Assembly (NCBI GenBank): GCA_018398765.1 | Contig: JAHBMJ010002701.1 | Location: 5,001-16,659, forward strand | Length of the DNA stretch: 11,659 bases | Source: Chromera velia | Taxonomy: Eukaryota; Sar; Chromeraceae | Direction: 5' to 3' | Shown: positions 8,324-11,659 of the stretch, in pieces | Numbering within the stretch: position 1 is the stretch's first letter | How the letters are laid out: every line of letters starts with the position of its first letter | The notes under the pieces: model-generated | What the model saw: only the letters and a program-made list of their open reading frames with translations | Databases searched by the model: none | What the model was told of the DNA's origin: nothing | Program-made: the position numbers and the translations under genes

Positions 8324-8971
8324 AAAGTTGAAAAGCTAGAGAAAAAGCTCTATCAGAAGTAGGGAAGAGGATGGCGTTATGAGGTGGCATGGCATGGCTG
8401 GCAGTCAACATCACATGAAGCAGCCTCGCTCATGCGCAAGCACGCCCTGCCAGAAGTGGAAGAGTTTGAGAAAAAATGCAGCTGTTAAGCTATTTGCTAA
8501 AGGTTGCGAAATAAGGGTCCATCATTTAATAATTTGCCTTGTGTGTTGTGACTTGCCGAACGCTAGACGCCTATTATGGGCCGATAGCGATGGCGTATGA
8601 TGATGATAATCAGAAGCATACATAAACAAAAGATGATTTACTAGATGATTTAACATTTGTTATTAGATTTAATACAATGTAAACCGATCTTGAGACCGAC
8701 CCCCAGAAATTAATTTCAAAGCCTGTCAAAGGTGAACGCCTATATATACTGTATAATACTGTATCTAGTACTTTATGAACGAGTGTAATACATTCTCAAC
8801 ATATACTGTGTTTACTGAACTGCAGCTGTATGATTCATTGAATATAATTTTTGTATACCAATGCAGCATTATGCAGCATAATCATGCATAATCCATCGAA
8901 TGGGTCGGAATGGTTCGCTACGCCAACTTGCAGCAGTCGCGAACTCGCGGTTTGCTTCTCTGGCTTTAGCA

Positions 8972-8993
8972 TGCTCGAGCACTAGCTCGAGCA
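8972..8993. repeat. perfect hairpin, 9-bp stem, ACTA loop, made of two GCTCGAGC palindromes
   Basis: TGCTCGAGC-ACTA-GCTCGAGCA. Each arm contains the self-complementary 8-mer GCTCGAGC, so the element is both a direct and an inverted repeat. It sits about 170 bp past the kinase stop codon and could be in its 3' UTR. Confidence 0.9.
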
Positions 8994-9161
8994 AAAGTCT
9001 CTATAACAGCAGGATACAAATCAGTTGAGCGCTTGATTTCTGCAGCTGCTCTGGAATCTCTCCCTTCTGATTTCTCTCTTTTTGTGAAACTTTAAGTCTT
9101 GCAATCCTCTCTTCTGCATGTGGGGTGGAATGGACGGGAAAGATGGGATCGCTATCATAGA

Positions 9162-10832
9162 TTATTTCGCTAACGATGGGTCCTTGTTGCATTCTGAGAG
9201 GCAGGTCTGTATTTTCTCCTCTGCAGACGTGAACCACTGAGAAGGCACCCAGCGAGAGTGCTTCTGTGCGTTTCTGTACTCAAAGCAGAAGCCACCACAG
9301 TCTGTATGACGCTCACAAACTGTCAGACAGTCCGAAATTTTGGACCGCTTTGTGTATGTGGTGGTACAGAACGTCGAGCTACACCATCGGTGCAGAGCCT
9401 CTTTTCTTTTTCTTGCTTCTTCAATTTTCGGGTTCACTAGTGGCTTGGTTGCTGGTTTGGCTGCTGGTTTGGGGGATTGGACGGTTGTCTGTGTTTGTGG
9501 AACTTGGGGGGCTGGGGGGGGTGGAGGAAGGGGTGGGGACGGAGGAATGTCGCTTTCTCGGGTCCACGGTTGGGCCCTTTTCAAGTCGGCCTCGAGATTT
9601 TCGAGGGTCATGTCTGTCACAGTCTGTTGGCATTTGTGGACTTCTTTGAGGTCTCCGTCGAATACAGAGGGACATCTCTCATCATGCATCCACTTTTGGA
9701 GCTTGAAGAGACGAGAGGAAAAATTGGGTTTGCCTTCCATTGCAAGAATTTTGAAGGGGTTGAGGAGGAATGGGGTGATTGCTGATCGGATTTTCCAGCT
9801 TGGGATTAGGAGGAGCTTCAACGCATACGTGAGGCCTTCAGAGCACTCACCCCACTCTGTCTCATCTTCGTCCACGTCAAGCACCTCTTCCAAGAACTGT
9901 GACTTGTCCTGGTCCCACATCCACTGAATGTGTTGAAGTGCGTGCCCCAACTCCTCCCTTGACCGTTTATCCTTCCCCCACGGCTTGTCTCGCACACACG
10001 CACTTGCACCACTCAACCCTGTTGCCCAAATATCGTCCTGAAAGCCGTTACAGTCACTGTGTGGAGCCTTACTCAATTTCCAATGTCGGGTTGGGCTCGT
10101 ATACAGAGGCGTTCCGGCTTTACAAAGCTTCCAAGAGAGCATCCCCCCCTCCTCTGTGGAACGCATCAGACCCAGATCTCCCACGACAAAGTCATAGTCC
10201 TCTTCGCCCCTCCTGTTTTTTCGGAGGGTCACAAGGATGTTGTCTGTCTTGATGTCAAAATGGGCTGCTCGCCTTTTGTGTAAAGCCTGGAGACCTTCCA
10301 GCACTTGATACATTGCGCGGGCGATATAGGCGTCATTCACCGTTCCCACGAGTCTACATCCTCGTGGTTGATCGTCGTAGATGAAGTCTGTAAAGTCACC
10401 ACATTTCATCAACTCTGTAGCAACTCTGAATTCTGCGTCGACACTTCTTGCTAAATTTTGTGCTGCACCCTCAACATCAATTTTCTCCCCCCGCTTCTGA
10501 ATCACATGAGGCATCCCTTGGGCGAACCTGAGAGCCTTACTCTCGTCCAATGCATACTTTAGGGATCCAAATTCTTTCACAGCTACGGTGTCTTCTGGAG
10601 GCTTTGCCTCCATGGCCTTCCAGACCTCCCCAAAAGACCCTTCTCCCAACTTCTTCACTGGAATGTACGTTCTGTCCTTCCCAGTTGTGTTCGTCAACTG
10701 GAAGCTCTCCCCAGGCGAAAGGGACTCTCTCTCCAGCAAGACGCTGGCAGAGGTCTGTGCTGGCGTGAGTGATACACCCATCCAGCACTGTAACAGAAGC
10801 AAAAGGGTGACCGAGCTGCTTCGAAGCAACAT
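9162..10832 (-). CDS. secreted or lumenal protein kinase with C-terminal cysteine-rich PAN/apple-like tail
   Basis: An intronless frame of 556 residues. I chose the ATG at 10832; the frame extends four codons further only to a TTG, which is not a likely eukaryotic start. Residues 1-25 are a signal peptide (LLLLLQCW core). The kinase domain spans about 57-361: glycine loop LGEGSFGEV (62-70), VAVK with Lys86, helix C Glu97, hinge ELM (140-142), catalytic HFDIKTDN (191-198), Mg-binding DLG (219-221), GTPLYTSPT (240-248), DIWATG (267-272), and a C-lobe Arg at about 349. All catalytic residues are present, so it should be active, but Arg of HRD is Phe and Glu of APE is Thr. A proline-rich linker (about 430-466) leads to eight cysteines (484-548), including CLTVCERHTDCGGF, which resembles PAN/apple-type modules. 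An N-glycosylation sequon NTT lies at 48-50. The target is unknown. Confidence 0.88.
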   Translation of the reverse strand: MLLRSSSVTLLLLLQCWMGVSLTPAQTSASVLLERESLSPGESFQLTNTTGKDRTYIPVKKLGEGSFGEVWKAMEAKPPEDTVAVKEFGSLKYALDESKALRFAQGMPHVIQKRGEKIDVEGAAQNLARSVDAEFRVATELMKCGDFTDFIYDDQPRGCRLVGTVNDAYIARAMYQVLEGLQALHKRRAAHFDIKTDNILVTLRKNRRGEEDYDFVVGDLGLMRSTEEGGMLSWKLCKAGTPLYTSPTRHWKLSKAPHSDCNGFQDDIWATGLSGASACVRDKPWGKDKRSREELGHALQHIQWMWDQDKSQFLEEVLDVDEDETEWGECSEGLTYALKLLLIPSWKIRSAITPFLLNPFKILAMEGKPNFSSRLFKLQKWMHDERCPSVFDGDLKEVHKCQQTVTDMTLENLEADLKRAQPWTRESDIPPSPPLPPPPPAPQVPQTQTTVQSPKPAAKPATKPLVNPKIEEARKRKEALHRWCSSTFCTTTYTKRSKISDCLTVCERHTDCGGFCFEYRNAQKHSRWVPSQWFTSAEEKIQTCLSECNKDPSLAK

Positions 10833-11073
10833 GATCACACTCAATTCAAAATCTCGTGATCAGTGAAATGTGCCGAAAGCCTTGAGCATCAGCTGTAGAG
10901 GGTAGCAGGTAAAGCAAAGATCTACTGCGTGTTGCAAAGACTAGCTGATTACTGGATTCAAGCAAAGAGTACGTCCATTCGATCTGCAAATCTATTGCTG
11001 ATCGAGTCAAGAGAGACGGGCGGATAGATGGAAAGGCTGCAATGAGGCTATGCCGGACCATTTTCCTTTCGGA

Positions 11074-11097
11074 GGACCCGGGTGGGGCCCCGGGTCC
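11074..11097. repeat. GC-rich perfect hairpin, 9-bp stem
   Basis: GGACCCGGG (11074-11082) and CCCGGGTCC (11089-11097) with loop TGGGGC. An upstream CGGACC at 11054-11059 could compete for pairing with the right arm. Confidence 0.9.
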
Positions 11098-11453
11098 GAG
11101 CAGCAGAAGCTCTAACTCCTGCAGTTCCAGGATGGGAGAGCGACTTCGAACCAAAAAATCGAAAAAAATCGCACAGAAACGTGAAGGGTACCGTTCGACT
11201 CGTCAGAGTTCACACATCATTTTGCCAAAGGTTTGAGGGATTCGGTGCGATGGATCGCGCGGTATGAAACCGCAAAATTCTGCCGAAATCACAGAGGCCA
11301 CGGCATGTCTAAGGGCCCGCTGCGCGCGCGAAGTCTCGCGACTGCGGTCAAAAGAGCCCCGGCACACATTACGCGCGGCCCAGAAAAGCGAAAACGCCCT
11401 GCGACGCCTGCGAATTAGCTGCCGTGGCCCCCATGTGCCCCCCAAACAACCCA

Positions 11454-11469
11454 AAAAAGCATGCTTTTT
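11454..11469. repeat. 16-bp perfect palindrome AAAAAGCATGCTTTTT
   Basis: Self-complementary, with an AAAAAAGCA word repeated about 40 bp downstream. It could be a protein-binding site or chance in A-rich sequence. Confidence 0.85.
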
Positions 11470-11659
11470 CAGTCCTTTACGGGGCCATCAAAAAAGCACC
11501 ATTCTGCAAACCAAAAACCTGTCATTTCCAGCAACTCCACTGGAGAGTCCCCGAGCCCTGCCCACACCAGGGAGCAGCAGAATTGTGATCTTGTTCTATA
11601 TGAGGCGTGTGTTTCGTTTCCTCCCGACTGGGGGAGGGTCAGGGGCCGGAGAACTCGAG

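Larger units (their letters stand above)
7175..9161. other. AT-rich gene-free stretch with numerous inverted repeats
   Basis: From about 7175 to 8990 the sequence is visibly richer in A and T than the flanks (for example 7241-7400 and 7600-7690). Frames are short and none resembles a known protein. It contains three ATTAGG units (7394-7411), several perfect hairpins listed separately, and a TATA-like stretch at 8742-8749. No transposase, reverse transcriptase, tRNA or rRNA was recognised. Positions 9001-9161 are the 3' flank of the kinase gene. Confidence 0.5.
10833..11659. other. upstream flank of the kinase gene and right edge, no gene seen
   Basis: 827 bp with only short overlapping frames, none resembling a known protein. 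Base use turns GC-rich at about 11040-11410. It holds the inverted repeat TGATCAC/GTGATCA (10832-10862) over the kinase start, a GC-rich hairpin at 11074-11097 and a 16-bp palindrome at 11454-11469. The kinase promoter should lie within it. Confidence 0.45.

Noticed and set aside
8658-8801. TGTTATTAG to CTCAACA segment with an internal TATATA, resembling a short solo LTR
   Set aside because: The flanking five bases do not match as a target-site duplication, and no second copy or internal retrotransposon sequence is present.
8881-8995. Possible tRNA or other small RNA gene
   Set aside because: No T-loop consensus, anticodon stem or acceptor pairing could be found. Only the isolated hairpin is convincing.
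9340-9927. 195-codon plus-strand frame opposite the kinase gene
   Set aside because: It is a shadow of the kinase coding sequence, whose motifs leave no doubt about the real strand.
11203-11454. Arg-rich minus-strand frame near the right edge
   Set aside because: GC-rich low-information sequence, with no start context, splice signals or family motifs to support it.

Overview
The window is nuclear DNA of a eukaryote. It has GT-AG introns, signal-peptide proteins, widely spaced genes and abundant simple repeats, and no bacterial-style operons. The gene set (a split MidA/NDUFAF7-type methyltransferase, an AceTr acetate-transporter family protein, a secreted protein kinase with a cysteine-rich tail) and the roughly even base composition would suit a protist or alga. 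A chromerid-type alveolate is my best guess, but this is an impression, not a demonstration.

Layout. (1) Positions 1-4072, minus strand: a split gene for a SAM-dependent methyltransferase of the MidA/NDUFAF7 (DUF185) family. The first exon (4072-3136) holds the signal sequence and the SAM-binding half. The second (1724-1535) and third (1164 to about 996) carry the family's C-terminal motifs. A last exon probably lies in the long open frame that runs off the left edge. The introns hold almost all the simple repeats of the window: a 27-bp tandem repeat, a long GAAA tract, and CA/GA runs. (2) Positions 4073-4701: a 629-bp region between two divergent genes, full of short words duplicated at about 10-bp spacing. 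(3) Positions 4702-6216, plus strand: a two-exon gene for a six-helix GPR1/FUN34/YaaH (AceTr) family membrane protein. (4) Positions 6217-7174: its 3' flank, then a well-formed but orphan intron (6846-6967) followed by a short open frame. (5) About 7175-9000: an AT-rich, gene-free stretch with many perfect hairpins and palindromes. (6) Positions 9162-10832, minus strand: an intronless gene for a protein kinase with a signal peptide, a proline-rich linker and an eight-cysteine PAN/apple-like tail. (7) Positions 10833-11659: GC-rich upstream flank with strong inverted repeats and no convincing gene.

Nothing shows that the three genes form a pathway. The methyltransferase and the transporter are divergent neighbours and could share a promoter region. 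The kinase is separated from them by about 3 kb. The most informative results are the recovered methyltransferase gene model, in which a naive 456-residue reading frame is wrong after residue 313, and the architecture of the secreted kinase.
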